The notes below the pieces were generated by a model that ran no database searches, had not been told where the DNA came from, and was given only the letters and a program-made list of their open reading frames with translations. Position numbers and translations under genes: made by a program. Shown here in pieces: positions 45,555 through 55,790 of a stretch of 64,000 bases of DNA. Numbering within the stretch: the first letter of the stretch is position 1; every line of letters begins with the position of its first letter. Source of the DNA: Flavobacteriia bacterium. GTDB taxonomy: Bacteria; Bacteroidota; Bacteroidia; Flavobacteriales; Flavobacteriaceae. The DNA lies in the NCBI GenBank assembly GCA_004293165.1, contig RDYL01000006.1, forward strand, positions 1-64,000, read 5' to 3'.

Positions 45555-48338
45555 ATGAAGTTATTTTACAAAATTTTGACAGCAGTAATACTGCTTAATA
45601 GCTATTCATTATTTTCACAAGCTGTGTTTACGAGTCAAGCTACTGGTCAATGGAATACAGCGAGCACATGGATATATACAGGGACAGATGCGGATGGTAT
45701 TCCAGATGCAGATGATGATGTGATAATAAGAGCACACTCAATTACTGTTTCTGTAAATTCATTTTGTAATTCATTAAAATCCGAACCCTTAGCTAACAAC
45801 ACAGTTGGATTAACTTCCAATACATCTTCTTTAAATACTAATTCAGCTGTATTGACAATTAATAGTGGTAGAATTTTAACCATAACAAACGATTTTACTG
45901 TACAACCGAATTCTTCTAATAGTCATACATCTGTTTTGAATGGCCCTGGTTCTATTCAAGTTGGATCTATTAATGTAGGAAATGATATGACACCTGTTAG
46001 TGTAAGTAGAACAACAACTTTAGCTTGCAGAACAAATTTAATTCTAGAAGTAAATGGAGATGTTAATTTATATTCAAATATCCAAGGAGGTCTAAATAAT
46101 AGAGCCACTTTAAGGCATGACTCAGGAACAATAACAATTAATGGTCAACTAATTATGACCCAAGAAAGTAATGGAACTAATACTCAATACACTAGTAACG
46201 TTGCTACAAGAACAGGCACTCTAAAACTTACCAATTCAAATCCTTTCGTCTTCAATATGCTTGGCGGAACTCAATTATCACAACTTGTACCAATTTTTAC
46301 AGGATGTACCGTTGAATATAGTCCAAATGGAAATGGATTAGAAGTTTACAATACAACCTATAGAGATTTAAAAATAAATTCAAACTATGATGTTTCAAGT
46401 TCTGGATTTACAATTAATAGTACTGGAAATTTATTTTTAACGAAAGGAAACCTGTTGGGAAATTACACGTTAAGTACTGGATCTTCAATCACAAGAAGTG
46501 GTGGAACAGTTAATAGTTCGCCATCAATTGTTGACGGAGCAACATATAATTTAGTCTATTCACAACATACTGCTCGAATAAATACAGGTTTAGAATTAAT
46601 TGAAGATGTTTCAAAATTAGAAAAATTAACGTTGAGTTCTACAAATGGTGTAGAAATAAACAAAACAATTTACCCTAATCAATTAGTTGTAACTACAGCA
46701 GGTTCAATTACTGGCACAGGAGATGTAAGAGTTAAAACATTGTTTGATGTTACTGCGGCAGTTTCATTCAATACCGGAGGCATCATTACATTAGTTTCAA
46801 GTATTGCTAATACCGCAAGGGTTGCTCCATTAACGCTAAATCCAACTATAACTGGCAATGTAAATATTGAACGTTATTTACCAAATGCAGGTAGAAAATG
46901 GCGATTACTTACTGCTCCAGTTAAAGGAAGTAGTAATAATTCAGTTTATTTTAATTGGCAAAATAATGGAGTTTCAATAACAGGATATGGAACTGACATT
47001 TGGGGCCCTTCAGGAAACCTAGTTTCAAATGGCTTGCAATTAATAAATAATTCAAGCCATAGTTTAAGAAAATTTAATAACACTACTGGAACTTGGTCAA
47101 ACGTTACAAATACATTTAATGAGCCTTTATTTGGAGGTTCTATTAACAATGGGTTTCTGATTTTTGCCACCCATCCATTTGGCAATGCTACTGATGGCAA
47201 TGGAAATGTAAACCCAATTAATCCACAAATTACAACAACCTTAAAAGCATCTGGCGCTCTAATTACAGGGAATGTTGTGTATTCGAATGTATCACCTAAT
47301 ACCTATTATTTAGTTGGAAACCCGTATGCAAGCCCTATAGATTTTGCATCAATATTAAACGATGCTTCAAATAGTGGTATTGGTAAAAAAATATGGTATA
47401 TAGATCCTACTTTAGGTTCTTATGGAGCTTATGTTACTTGGGATAGTGTAAATGGATATAGTGATACAGGCTCTACACGTTATCCTTCAACTATCTTACA
47501 ATCAGGTGAAGCTTTTTTTATAAAAGCAGCTACTTCAACTTCAACTTTGACAATAAAAGAAACTCATAAAACTACTATTAACACAAACAATGTTATCAGT
47601 AGAGTAGCTTCTACAATTTCATCGGAACGTATAAGAATTTCGCTTCACAAAGAAGAAGATAATATTTGGAATAAAAAAGATGCTGTTGTCGCTGGTTTTT
47701 ATATAGGTGGCAATAATATATACGACATTGATGATGTAACAAAATTATCTAATCCATCAGAGACTATTGCATTTTACACAGATTTAAAATCATTATCATC
47801 AGAACATAGGGCTCCTATTCAAAATAATGACTTTTTAACTATTAGAGTAACACAAACAACCGTTAATTCAAATTATAAATTAAAACTTTATACTGAAAAT
47901 TTTACATTTTCTGGACAAGCTTTTTTACAAGACCTATATTTAGGAACCTTATCAGAAATTAATTTAGATGGCACTATCTATGAATATCCTTTTCAGGTTA
48001 CAAGTGAAGCTCTAAGTACAGGTAATCGTTTTAAAATTGTTTTTCAAGCATCTGCTCTAAGTAACGAAGATTTTAATGTATCAGGAGTTAAAATGTATCC
48101 AAATCCTACAACTTCAGAAAATGGTATTTTTGTATCTTTTCAAAATGATAATAATGAGCAATTTGAATACAAAATATTTAATTGCTTAGGGCAATTAATC
48201 CAAAATAATTCATTAATTATGAACGATAATACTGGTAAAATTAAATTCGAAAACAAATTAAATCAAGGAGTTTACTACATTAACATATATGATGTTAACC
48301 AAAATTTAAAATTTTCAAAATCAATATTAATAAACTAA
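45555..48338 (+). CDS. T9SS type A secreted protein with N-terminal G8-like region
   Basis: A 927-residue secreted protein with a signal peptide (ILTAVILLNSYSLFSQ), then a G8-like stretch (GQWNTASTWIYTGTDADGIPDADDDVIIR) often found at the start of flavobacterial surface proteins. A beta-rich middle follows, with a conserved-looking block around RYLPNAGRKWRLLTAPV, YYLVGNPYASPIDFASIL and GEAFFIKA that recurs in many T9SS substrates of unknown role. The end is a type A sorting domain (GVKMYPNPTTSENGIFV to NQGVYYINIYDVNQNLKFSKSILIN). The start is set by the promoter box at 45520. It precedes the short PID-tailed gene by 10 bases, probably in one transcript. Confidence 0.88.
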   Translation: MKLFYKILTAVILLNSYSLFSQAVFTSQATGQWNTASTWIYTGTDADGIPDADDDVIIRAHSITVSVNSFCNSLKSEPLANNTVGLTSNTSSLNTNSAVLTINSGRILTITNDFTVQPNSSNSHTSVLNGPGSIQVGSINVGNDMTPVSVSRTTTLACRTNLILEVNGDVNLYSNIQGGLNNRATLRHDSGTITINGQLIMTQESNGTNTQYTSNVATRTGTLKLTNSNPFVFNMLGGTQLSQLVPIFTGCTVEYSPNGNGLEVYNTTYRDLKINSNYDVSSSGFTINSTGNLFLTKGNLLGNYTLSTGSSITRSGGTVNSSPSIVDGATYNLVYSQHTARINTGLELIEDVSKLEKLTLSSTNGVEINKTIYPNQLVVTTAGSITGTGDVRVKTLFDVTAAVSFNTGGIITLVSSIANTARVAPLTLNPTITGNVNIERYLPNAGRKWRLLTAPVKGSSNNSVYFNWQNNGVSITGYGTDIWGPSGNLVSNGLQLINNSSHSLRKFNNTTGTWSNVTNTFNEPLFGGSINNGFLIFATHPFGNATDGNGNVNPINPQITTTLKASGALITGNVVYSNVSPNTYYLVGNPYASPIDFASILNDASNSGIGKKIWYIDPTLGSYGAYVTWDSVNGYSDTGSTRYPSTILQSGEAFFIKAATSTSTLTIKETHKTTINTNNVISRVASTISSERIRISLHKEEDNIWNKKDAVVAGFYIGGNNIYDIDDVTKLSNPSETIAFYTDLKSLSSEHRAPIQNNDFLTIRVTQTTVNSNYKLKLYTENFTFSGQAFLQDLYLGTLSEINLDGTIYEYPFQVTSEALSTGNRFKIVFQASALSNEDFNVSGVKMYPNPTTSENGIFVSFQNDNNEQFEYKIFNCLGQLIQNNSLIMNDNTGKIKFENKLNQGVYYINIYDVNQNLKFSKSILIN

Positions 48339-48348
48339 TTAAACATAT

Positions 48349-48567
48349 ATGCTGAAGAATATTTTTTTTACGATATTATTTTTATTTTCTGTATCGTCTT
48401 TTGCACAAGATGAATTTGATCCTGGTTTTGGTGATGAAGGTGGTGGTGATGCAGCAGATGCACCTGGTGCGCCTATTGATGATTTGATTATTCCTTTGTT
48501 ATTTACTGGAATATTGACAACAATTTATTTTGTTAATAAAAAAGAAAGACAACTAAAACAAAATTAA
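48349..48567 (+). CDS. Short secreted protein with PID-type C-terminal sorting tail
   Basis: A 72-residue protein in three parts: a signal peptide (FFTILFLFSVSSFAQ), an acidic glycine-rich spacer (DEFDPGFGDEGGGDAADAPGAP), and a tail made of PIDDLIIP, a membrane helix (LLFTGILTTIYFV) and a basic end (NKKERQLKQN). A motif, then a helix, then a basic end is the plan of LPXTG- and PEP-CTERM-type sorting signals. I recall the name PID-CTERM for such short flavobacterial proteins. The mature peptide would be only about 30 residues. It lies 10 bases after the T9SS gene and is followed by a terminator. Confidence 0.8.
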   Translation: MLKNIFFTILFLFSVSSFAQDEFDPGFGDEGGGDAADAPGAPIDDLIIPLLFTGILTTIYFVNKKERQLKQN

Positions 48568-48580
48568 ATTCAACTTAAAA

Positions 48581-48615
48581 AAAACGCTGTAATTTGCATT
48601 ACAGCGTTTTTTTTT
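48581..48615 (+). terminator. Terminator after the short PID-tailed gene
   Basis: A perfect 13-bp stem (48581-48593 with 48598-48610), a 4-base loop and a T run to 48615, starting 13 bases past the stop. Confidence 0.88.
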
Positions 48616-48637
48616 ATTATTTTTATAGAGCAATTTA

Positions 48638-48667
48638 TTGTTGTGCCTAATTTTTAGGTATGCTTTG
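48638..48667 (+). promoter_or_regulatory. Possible promoter of the SprB-like gene, off consensus
   Basis: TTG at 48638-48640, an 18-base gap, then TA-TGC-TTTG at 48659-48667. The -7 box has three bases between TA and TTTG instead of two. It ends 36 bases before the ATG at 48703. Confidence 0.3.
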
Positions 48668-48702
48668 CAAACACCCCAAATGTTTACTTAAAACAAACTG
48701 CT

Positions 48703-51700
48703 ATGGTAAAAGCTACTAAAACACTTCAAAGTACATTGATTATTTTTCTTTTCATTGTATTCTATTCCGAAGTAACTTTCGGAAATATCTTAAACGCACA
48801 GTTTACCACCAATCCTGCAACTGTAAGTGGTACCGTAACTATATGTAAAACTCAAGCAGTAGTATTTACAGATAGCTCAATAGGAACACTATCCGGCACA
48901 AGCTATAACTGGCAGTTTACCGGAGGTTCAACAACCACAGCAACCACAGCAGGTCCTCATGCGGTAACCTACAACACACCTGGAACCTACACCGCCTCAT
49001 TAACGCTAGATAATACATATAGCTACAGCATTACGGTAGTAGTTACTAATAACCAACTCAGTGCTCCCTCCATTGCCTTAGTAGATGGAAATTTTTGGGC
49101 GGCATCCGTGTATAATAGTCAAAATTACTTTACCTATTGCAGCAATGATGCTGCAATTGCAGGTGGTTTGTTTTCATTTACAACACAATCCACACAAACC
49201 AACGCTAGTACGCAACATATTTTTGACTGGGGAGATGGAACCACGAATGCCTACACAGGAACAAATCTTGGGGAAACGTTTCATTTTTACGCTTCAGCAG
49301 GTTACTATACATTAACGTATACCGTTGTACTATCAAATGCTTGCAGCAGTCAACGAATATACAATCTATATGTTGGAGCCATACCTACCGCCACAATTAG
49401 TCCCGTGGGAATTCCAACTTTATGTAACCCAGGAAGCGTAACCTATGATTTATTAATAGGCGCACAAAATACGCCCGGAACACTATATACGTTTCAAGTC
49501 AATGATGGTACTCCTCCTGTAACATTCAATCACCCACCCCCTGCTACCATTACCCATCAATTCCTGGATAGTTCCTGCGGTACAAATTCAAACATTAATA
49601 GTACGGTATACCCAAACTCTTATCAAGCATCTATTACAATATCAAATCCATGTGGCAATAGTACAAATGCCGTAGGACCAATAAATATACAATCGGCACC
49701 AATAGCTAATTTCACTCGCACACCAAGTAACAATATAATTTGTGAGGGTACAACAGTAGCTATTAGTGATAATACACAAGGCGGGTATAATATTGGAGGT
49801 CCGCCTAGCTATGCTTGTACACAAACCTATAAAAAATACTGGACGATATCTGGCCCATCAGGACTCATAGCAACGAGTACTGGAGGTGTATTGACGGCCA
49901 ATCCTTTCATCAGTTGTCCTAACAACTTCGGTTATAACAACAGCCAACCTAACAATCCTGGTGCTTGGTTACCTTCTGCCGCAAGTGTATTAAATGTTAC
50001 CTTTTTACTCCCTGGTGATTATACTATAACATTTTATACTGGTTCCAATTTATGCGGTATCAGTACAGCAACACAAACCATTTGTGTTACACCAGAAGTA
50101 GTAGCCGATTTCACAATGTCAAGCAGCGCAATTTGTGCCCCAACAGTTGTAACATTAACCAATAATTCGAGTACACCAGGCTGCGCTAACACGAATAATT
50201 ATTTATGGGAAGTAACCGCAACGAACCCAAATAATTGCCCTAGCTTTACACCTGGAGACTGGTTGTTTTCAGATGGAAATGCAACAACAACAGCACCTGA
50301 AATAACTATAAATTCACCAGGAATATATAACATTAGCCTAACCACCTCTCTAAATATACCTACGGCAGGTGCCTTATGCCAACCTGACACCAAAACAACA
50401 ACGTTAGTGGTAAAAGGAAAACCTATTACATCGCTGACAGCTGAAACAATTTGTGAAGGAAGCACACTAACTTTAAACCCAACCGTTTTTAATTGCTATG
50501 CAAGTAATCCAGTATCTTACACTTGGGATTTTGGAACTTCACCACCAACAAATATTTCTAGCGTAAATGACGCTAGTCCAATACTTTCTTTCAATAGTCC
50601 TGGCGTTTACAATTACACTTTAACAATAAGCAATGAATGTGGCAGTAATAGTTATACTAGTTCTATCACAGTAGAACCATCGGTACATTTAACCGCCAAT
50701 GTTCCTTTAGCAACTTGTGTCAATACAAGTATTCAATTAACCAGTTCAATCACTGGAGGAGTTACTGAAGGAATCTGGACCGCCTCATTACCAGGTGGAA
50801 CATTTTCTCCAAGCGCTACTGATTTAAATCCAACGTACACACCCCCATTAGATTTCATAGGAAGTATTACTTTCACCTTAACTTCAACTACTCCAACGGC
50901 ACCTTGTACTATTGCAACCGCAACATTTACTACTAATTTCAACACAGAAGCAACTGTTGCAACAGGCACCTATGATCCCCTCTGTGAAAATGGTAGTATC
51001 ATATTAAACGGTAGTATTGGAGGAGCTGCCTCCACGGCAATTTGGACTACTTTAAATGGTGGCGCATTTTCTGACCCTAACAGTTTGAATAGTACTTTTA
51101 CACCTCCCCCTGGCTATGTGGGTGCAATTACCTTAACATTAACAACAAATGATCCAGACGGCCCTTGTGAAGCAACTTCAGCGGACTTGAACTTAAATGT
51201 TTTACCAACGCCTAGTATTGATCCAAAATCTGATTTGTTTTTTTGCAATGAAGAAGTTATTAACTCAATAACATTTACAGGAACCAATGCCAACCTATTT
51301 ACCTGGACAAATTCAAATACCGCCATTGGATTACCTTCAAATGGAACGGGCGCTATAAATTTTACAGCAACTAATACAAGTACAAGCCCAATAACAAGTA
51401 CCATAACTATTACACCTGTTAATACGATAAGTAGCACTTTGTGTCCAGGAATACCGACATCATTCACGATTACAGTTCATCCTAATGCGCAAGTAAACGA
51501 TATAACAAATCAAACAATTTGTAATGGATTTTCTTCTTCAGAAATATCTTTTTCAACAGCAAATACATCGGGTGTAACCACTTATATTTGGACGAACGAT
51601 ACTCCTTCAATAGGATTAGGAAGCAATGGTGCTGGAGGTATTCCAAGTTTCACAGCGCAAAACAATACAAATTCGCCCCTAGTTGCAACAATTGAAGTTA

Positions 51701-54700
51701 CGCCTACGTACACTTTAAATGGTATTAGTTGTAGTGGAACACCAAAAGTTTTTACGATCACAGTAAATCCAGAGGCACAAGTAAATACAATAAATGATAT
51801 AACACTTTGTGAGGGCAGTACAACAAGTGCAATTGCATTTACTTCCTTAAATACTATTGGAGCTAACACTTATGAATGGACAAACAACAATACGCTAATA
51901 GGTCTTTCGGCTAGCGGGACTGGGCCAATTCCAAGTTTTACGACTGCAAATACTTCAAATTCAGAATTAGTTGCTACGCTAACGATTACACCCTATTTTA
52001 CTAATAATGGTGTAACCTGTAGTGGTACCTCAGAAACTTTTACAATAACAGTGATTCCGAGTCCACAAGTAAATCCTGTTACCAGTGAAACTATTTGTAA
52101 TGGTGGAACAATCAACTCCATCTCCTTTTCTACTACAAATACAATAGGTGTAACTAGCTACGAATGGACTAATGACACTCCTTCTATAGGATTAGCATCA
52201 AATGGCATTGGAGACATCCCTTCGTTTGCAGTAAATAATCCCACACTTTCCCCTATTGTTGCAACAATAACAGTAACCTCAGTTTTACAATATAATGGAG
52301 TAAATTGTCCAGGTGTTAGTGAATCATTCACGATTACAGTACTACCCGATGCACAAGTAAATTCACCTCTTAATGCAACATTTTGTTACGCATCAACTAC
52401 AACTCCAATTGTTTTTTCAACAAATACCACTGGTGGTATAGTTACCTATGAATGGACAAACAACAATACATCCATTGGATTAGCAAACAATGGAATAGGG
52501 AATATTCCAAGTTTTATAACCAATAATACCTCAACTACTCCAGAAGTCGCAACAATAACAGTAACTCCTTTTTATAACTTTAATGGTATAATTTGTAATG
52601 GAGTAGCTAAAACTTTTGAAATTACAATTAACCCAAATGGACAAGTAAACACAATATCAAATCAAGAGGTTTGTAATGGAACTGCTACTAATTCCATTGA
52701 TTTTTCAACCAATAGAACCCCTGGTACTACAACCTATAGTTGGACAAATGACAATAACAGTATTGGACTACCCGCAACAGGAACGGGAGCAATTAACGCA
52801 TTTACGGCAATAAATAACTCACTTGCTCCCTTAATAGCTACCATTACAGTTACACCTACTTATTCCTATAACTCCATAAATTGTGTCGGAACTAGCGAAC
52901 AATTTACGATAACAGTAAATCCGAGTCCAGTAGTTCACTTTTCAGAGAACAATCAATTAATTTGTTCTGAAGAAAATACAATGCCCGTGCAATTAACAAG
53001 TAGTACTTCAGGCGTAACCTTCAATTGGACTGCTACAGTACCCGTTGGAATCACAGGAGCCCTTACAAACGGAACGAATACAATACCCGTACAAAATCTT
53101 ATTAACACTACAAATGAGGTGTTAACAATAACCTATCAAGCCTTTGCAATAACAAATGATGCCACAGCCTGTCAAGGATTAGAATACACTTATCTCATTA
53201 CTGTTTTGCCTAAGCCATCAATTTCAAATGAAACACTTCTATTATGCAGCGAACAAACGTTCAATTACGCTAGTAGTAATGGGGTTCCAAACAACACTAC
53301 AATTGTTCCAAATAATACTATATATACGTGGACGGTATCTAACAATCCAGCAATTCTAGGAGCAAGTAATGGAAGTGCGCCACAAATTAATCAAACATTA
53401 ACCAATACAACAGCAATCTCACAAACAATCACTTATACAGTGACGCCATCCGCTTCCGGTTGTATGGGTACTACCTTTACTTTATTGATAACTGTGTTAC
53501 CAAAACCAGATGTGCTATTTAGCATTGGAAATCAAAATATTTGCAACCAAGACACAACAGTGCCAGTTAGCTTGAGTTCAACAATTGCAGGTCTGTATAA
53601 TTATACATGGACAGCTAACATCCCAACAGGTATAACAGGTGCACTCGCTAATGGAACCGATGTTATTCCTGCACAAACACTCATAAATTCAACAACTACA
53701 CCATTGACAATTACATATGCTGCATTTGCATCATTTGTCAATCTTGGATCGTCATGTACCAGCAACATTGCTACTTATGAAATAATGGTTAATCCAACAC
53801 TAACAATCACAAGCAATGTTTCCAATTATAACACTTACAACATTAGTTACTTTGGCGGAAATGATGGATTTATAGATTTAACAGTTTCAGGAGGCTCAAA
53901 CAATTATTCTTTCAGTTGGTCAGGACCAAATGGATACACAGCTATAACAGAAGATATAAGTAATTTGATGGCAGGTAGTTATACCGTAATTATAGATGAT
54001 GGAATTTGTGAACCAAGAATAGTTAACTTCAACTTAATTGAACCTAATGAATTATTAGCACAAAATACAATTGCAGCATTGCAAAATCTATTGTGTTTTG
54101 GAGATACAAATGGCCAATTAGGGATTACGATTACACAAGAATCTGTTCCACCCTATAATTTTGAACTATTATACAACGCAGTAAGCATTCAAAACCTGAC
54201 AAATAGCACTAATTTAAGTCCAATATTTACAGGTTTGTCAGCAGGGAATTACACCGTAAAAATAACAGATGCAAATGGTGTAATTAAAACGCTGAATAGT
54301 ACTTTAACAGAACCGAGTGAAATTATAGTCACAGTAACTTCAACGCCTATAAGTTGTTACGCAGCTAATGATGCAAGTATAAATTTAACGATAACGGGTG
54401 GAGTAAATCCATATACAGTAAATTGGAGCAATTTAGCAACAGGTACCTTTCAAAACAATCTAGGACCTGGAACTTATAATATCACCATCACAGACGCTGT
54501 AGGTTGCGTAAAAACCATACAAAGTATAATTGCGAACCTTCCAGTTTTTGACATACAACCCGTTTTTAATCAAATTACATGCTATGGAGCTGCAAATGGT
54601 AGTATTAATTTAGGTCTTATAGGTGGACAAGCTCCTATTGTTGTAACATGGAGTGATGGCAGCAATGCAGGCTTGGTTAGAAATAATTTAACGGCTGGAG

Positions 54701-55782
54701 TATATACAGCTACAATTTCAGACGCAAGTACTTGTTCATTTACTAGAACCTTTACCCTTATTGAACCTCAACCACTACTTATCAATGGCATTATACAAAA
54801 TGACTTAGATTGTACCACTAGTAATAATGGCAGTGTTAATTTAATAGTAACAGGAGGAACACTTCCTTACACCTTCAATTGGTCAAATGGTGCAACTACT
54901 GAGGACTTACTCAATGTAAGTAACGGGAATTTTTCTGTGGTAGTTACAGATGCAAGAGGATGTTCAATTAATGGACAATATACCGTTTATAGACCAGCTC
55001 CATTAATTACAACACTAACGCAACAAAAAAACGTAAATTGTGCTACTGGAGAAATAACAAGTTCTTTTGAAGTTTTAGTAAACGGAGGTATACCACCCTA
55101 TCAAATAGTTTGGTCAAACGGCACAGTGTCAGGAACTAACAACCAATTTATGACCACCACACAAGATGGATTAATTAGTGTAACAGCAACCGATTCAAAT
55201 GGTTGTTTCAACACAAGTAGTTATTTATTAGATAACCCAATAATTGGTGATGCAAATTTCACATTGAATTCATATAGTATAAATACATTTGGAGAATATT
55301 CTATGGGGGATCCAATACAATTTACCAACTTAACCATTGGAGACTATATTGGAATATCATGGAATTTTGGTGATGGAATTTTCTCAACAGAAGAAAATCC
55401 AATTCATACTTATTTAACAGAAGGCGAATATGAAGTTACGCTCTTAATCACTTATGAATATGGTTGTACGAAAGAACAGAAAATTATATTAAATATTACA
55501 AAAGGATATAAACTAATGATTCCAACAGGTTTTACAGCAAATGATGATGTAATTAATGATTATTTTGTACCCGCTTCTGTGGGATTATCTAGTTTAAAAA
55601 TGGCCATTTACGACACTTGGGGAAATTTGATTTATTATGAAGAAGGAGATGCTATAGGTGGATGGGATGGAAAAATAAAAGGAATACCCGCTGAAAATGG
55701 AAATTATTATTATAAAATTTCAGGAATAACATTTTATAATAAAGTAGTAGAAAAAAATGGTCCTTTTATCTTATTAAAATAA
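48703..55782 (+). CDS. SprB-like T9SS type B substrate with PKD-like and SprB repeats, 2359 residues
   Basis: A signal peptide (STLIIFLFIVFYSEVTFGN) is followed by several PKD domains (YNWQFTGGS, FDWGDGTTN, YTWDFGTSPP). Next come two modules ending FTPPPGYVGAITLTL, then a run of PKD-like modules. In that run, landmark residues recur exactly every 288 bases from 51487 to 52927, each with EWTN, IGL, SNG-G-I-SF and ATI-VTP. SprB repeats follow (ITCYGAANGSINLGLIGG, WSNGATTEDL), then a last PKD (WNFGDGIFSTEENPIHTY) and a type B sorting domain (IPTGFTANDDVINDYFVP to GNYYYKISGITFYNKVVEKNGPF). It is probably an exported surface protein of the gliding/adhesion type. The PorP/SprF partner lies 8 bases downstream, which fits the known need of type B substrates for such a partner. 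Confidence 0.92.
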   Translation: MVKATKTLQSTLIIFLFIVFYSEVTFGNILNAQFTTNPATVSGTVTICKTQAVVFTDSSIGTLSGTSYNWQFTGGSTTTATTAGPHAVTYNTPGTYTASLTLDNTYSYSITVVVTNNQLSAPSIALVDGNFWAASVYNSQNYFTYCSNDAAIAGGLFSFTTQSTQTNASTQHIFDWGDGTTNAYTGTNLGETFHFYASAGYYTLTYTVVLSNACSSQRIYNLYVGAIPTATISPVGIPTLCNPGSVTYDLLIGAQNTPGTLYTFQVNDGTPPVTFNHPPPATITHQFLDSSCGTNSNINSTVYPNSYQASITISNPCGNSTNAVGPINIQSAPIANFTRTPSNNIICEGTTVAISDNTQGGYNIGGPPSYACTQTYKKYWTISGPSGLIATSTGGVLTANPFISCPNNFGYNNSQPNNPGAWLPSAASVLNVTFLLPGDYTITFYTGSNLCGISTATQTICVTPEVVADFTMSSSAICAPTVVTLTNNSSTPGCANTNNYLWEVTATNPNNCPSFTPGDWLFSDGNATTTAPEITINSPGIYNISLTTSLNIPTAGALCQPDTKTTTLVVKGKPITSLTAETICEGSTLTLNPTVFNCYASNPVSYTWDFGTSPPTNISSVNDASPILSFNSPGVYNYTLTISNECGSNSYTSSITVEPSVHLTANVPLATCVNTSIQLTSSITGGVTEGIWTASLPGGTFSPSATDLNPTYTPPLDFIGSITFTLTSTTPTAPCTIATATFTTNFNTEATVATGTYDPLCENGSIILNGSIGGAASTAIWTTLNGGAFSDPNSLNSTFTPPPGYVGAITLTLTTNDPDGPCEATSADLNLNVLPTPSIDPKSDLFFCNEEVINSITFTGTNANLFTWTNSNTAIGLPSNGTGAINFTATNTSTSPITSTITITPVNTISSTLCPGIPTSFTITVHPNAQVNDITNQTICNGFSSSEISFSTANTSGVTTYIWTNDTPSIGLGSNGAGGIPSFTAQNNTNSPLVATIEVTPTYTLNGISCSGTPKVFTITVNPEAQVNTINDITLCEGSTTSAIAFTSLNTIGANTYEWTNNNTLIGLSASGTGPIPSFTTANTSNSELVATLTITPYFTNNGVTCSGTSETFTITVIPSPQVNPVTSETICNGGTINSISFSTTNTIGVTSYEWTNDTPSIGLASNGIGDIPSFAVNNPTLSPIVATITVTSVLQYNGVNCPGVSESFTITVLPDAQVNSPLNATFCYASTTTPIVFSTNTTGGIVTYEWTNNNTSIGLANNGIGNIPSFITNNTSTTPEVATITVTPFYNFNGIICNGVAKTFEITINPNGQVNTISNQEVCNGTATNSIDFSTNRTPGTTTYSWTNDNNSIGLPATGTGAINAFTAINNSLAPLIATITVTPTYSYNSINCVGTSEQFTITVNPSPVVHFSENNQLICSEENTMPVQLTSSTSGVTFNWTATVPVGITGALTNGTNTIPVQNLINTTNEVLTITYQAFAITNDATACQGLEYTYLITVLPKPSISNETLLLCSEQTFNYASSNGVPNNTTIVPNNTIYTWTVSNNPAILGASNGSAPQINQTLTNTTAISQTITYTVTPSASGCMGTTFTLLITVLPKPDVLFSIGNQNICNQDTTVPVSLSSTIAGLYNYTWTANIPTGITGALANGTDVIPAQTLINSTTTPLTITYAAFASFVNLGSSCTSNIATYEIMVNPTLTITSNVSNYNTYNISYFGGNDGFIDLTVSGGSNNYSFSWSGPNGYTAITEDISNLMAGSYTVIIDDGICEPRIVNFNLIEPNELLAQNTIAALQNLLCFGDTNGQLGITITQESVPPYNFELLYNAVSIQNLTNSTNLSPIFTGLSAGNYTVKITDANGVIKTLNSTLTEPSEIIVTVTSTPISCYAANDASINLTITGGVNPYTVNWSNLATGTFQNNLGPGTYNITITDAVGCVKTIQSIIANLPVFDIQPVFNQITCYGAANGSINLGLIGGQAPIVVTWSDGSNAGLVRNNLTAGVYTATISDASTCSFTRTFTLIEPQPLLINGIIQNDLDCTTSNNGSVNLIVTGGTLPYTFNWSNGATTEDLLNVSNGNFSVVVTDARGCSINGQYTVYRPAPLITTLTQQKNVNCATGEITSSFEVLVNGGIPPYQIVWSNGTVSGTNNQFMTTTQDGLISVTATDSNGCFNTSSYLLDNPIIGDANFTLNSYSINTFGEYSMGDPIQFTNLTIGDYIGISWNFGDGIFSTEENPIHTYLTEGEYEVTLLITYEYGCTKEQKIILNITKGYKLMIPTGFTANDDVINDYFVPASVGLSSLKMAIYDTWGNLIYYEEGDAIGGWDGKIKGIPAENGNYYYKISGITFYNKVVEKNGPFILLK

Positions 55783-55790
55783 TTTGCATT

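Noticed and set aside
49085..51869. Open frames in other phases of the SprB-like gene (for example 49085-49315, 51114-51467, 51582-51869)
   Set aside because: Composition-driven shadows of a repetitive coding sequence with no recognisable protein features.
51487..52927. Regular direct repeats considered as a CRISPR array or an assembly duplication
   Set aside because: The period is 288 bases, the copies differ widely in base sequence, and the frame is open throughout, so they are diverged protein modules.
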